In this document: positions 6,377-6,751 of the stretch, piece after piece
Numbering within the stretch: position 1 is the first letter of the stretch
Layout of the letters: each line of letters begins with the position of its first letter
DNA from: Planctomycetota bacterium
Lineage (GTDB): Bacteria; Planctomycetota; UBA8108; UBA1146; JAJFFE01
DNA: 6,751 bases
NCBI GenBank assembly: GCA_020425835.1
Contig: JAGQRC010000203.1
Location: 1-6,751, forward strand
Direction: 5' to 3'
Program-made: the position numbers and the translations under genes
Notes under the pieces: generated by a model
What the model was told of the DNA's origin: nothing
Databases searched by the model: none
What the model saw: the letters and a program-made list of their open reading frames with translations, nothing else

Positions 6377-6552
6377 GGAGGAGCGCCCTTTCGTCGTGCG
6401 GTTGGCGGAACGCACGGATCAGGGCATCGCGCGGGCCCGATCACCCCTCGCCTGAGCGGAGGATTCCGCGATCGTGAGGCGGGAACGGCGCCTCGTCCCG
6501 CCCCGAACGCGCACGGATCGTCCAACCTCGCGACGCTCGAGCGAGCCGGGGG

Positions 6553-6581
6553 TTGACTTCGCTTTCGCCACCCGGGATAAG
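6553..6581 (+). promoter_or_regulatory. Candidate sigma70-type promoter reading out of the window to the right
   Basis: TTGACT (6553-6558, 5/6 match) and GATAAG (6576-6581, 4/6 match) are spaced by exactly 17 bases, the best promoter-like pair seen in the window. Transcription would start near 6588 and immediately cover the hairpin at 6599-6617. It would serve a gene beyond base 6751 or an unannotated small RNA. Confidence 0.45.
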
Positions 6582-6598
6582 GGCCCGGCCCGCCCCCA

Positions 6599-6617
6599 CG
6601 CTAGCCTGCGGCTAGCG
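6599..6617. other. Perfect 8-bp inverted repeat with 3-base loop
   Basis: CGCTAGCC (6599-6606) and GGCTAGCG (6610-6617) flank TGC. There is no T-run on either side, so it is not an intrinsic terminator. It lies about 11 bases inside the transcript predicted from the promoter at 6553-6581 and could be a 5' stabilising hairpin or an operator. Confidence 0.6.
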
Positions 6618-6751
6618 CCCGATTTAGCTCCGTCGCTCCGCCGGCCCTTCGCCCGTGCCTGCCCCAGTGGGCGGCCGAGCGAGGGCATTCCTCGGGGTCG
6701 CGACGGGTGCGGGGACGGACGAGACCCGGATTCCCGCGTCGTCGGTCGCGC

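Larger units (their letters stand above)
6377..6751. other. Gene-free right end (375 bp) with promoter-like and hairpin elements
   Basis: No coding sequence here is convincing: open frames on both strands are Arg/Gly-rich and lack motifs and ribosome binding sites. The region must hold the promoter of the leftward DUF2203 gene, which I could not place. CGCACGGATC occurs twice, at 6411-6420 and 6510-6519. GGCGGGA (6478-6484) and TCCCGCC (6496-6502) can form a 7-bp stem without a T-run. A better-formed rightward promoter and a perfect hairpin are listed separately. Confidence 0.6.

Noticed and set aside
5558..6556. A 332-codon plus-strand frame through the repeats and opposite the DUF2203 gene
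   Set aside because: The repeats give reiterated 'PGGPDPSV' and 'GYAGVAWLSP' segments, but the second half is antisense to a recognised gene and no family is matched. The repeat's non-integral-codon period (127 bases) changes frame between copies.
6419..6688. An 89-codon minus-strand frame upstream of the DUF2203 gene
   Set aside because: It is Arg/Ser/Gly-rich without motifs, has no ribosome binding site, and reads through the perfect hairpin and promoter-like elements.
6655..6751. A plus-strand frame from GTG at 6655 that runs off the right edge
   Set aside because: There is no ribosome binding site, and only about 32 codons are visible with nothing recognisable. It could be a gene start but cannot be supported.

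Overview
The window is GC-rich bacterial DNA holding five protein genes and three gene-free stretches of 375-443 bp. No RNA gene, insertion sequence or CRISPR array was seen. The best taxonomic clue is a weak one: the degenerate endonuclease III-like protein with an 'FVDWNEVR' segment is, from memory, of a type common in Planctomycetota, and the DUF2203 gene and base composition fit that phylum. No sequence search could be run, so this is inference.

Left half (1-3414, minus strand): a two-gene sugar-modification unit. The first gene encodes a 724-residue fusion of an NAD-dependent sugar epimerase/ketoreductase (SDR) and an ArnB-like PLP aminotransferase. Five bases downstream follows a polytopic GT-C glycosyltransferase that runs off the left edge. 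One enzyme would make an amino-sugar nucleotide and the neighbour would move a sugar from a lipid carrier to an envelope acceptor. This is analogous to, but not the same as, the ArnB/ArnT logic.

Middle (3415-5515): a 443-bp divergent spacer, then a rightward pair. The first protein looks like endonuclease III but lacks both catalytic residues. It keeps four cysteines and carries a histone H1-like lysine-rich tail. It is followed by a typical YebC-family protein.

Right part (5516-6751): the space after yebC holds a strong hairpin with a T-run on the minus strand and two 94-bp direct repeats (91/94 identical). Both would lie in the 3' untranslated region of a leftward DUF2203 gene. Beyond that gene, 375 bp hold no convincing coding sequence but do contain a sigma70-like promoter pointing right and an 8-bp perfect hairpin.

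The most notable items are the SDR-ArnB fusion beside a GT-C enzyme, the catalytically dead Nth-like protein with an H1-like tail, and the structured intergenic repeat pair.
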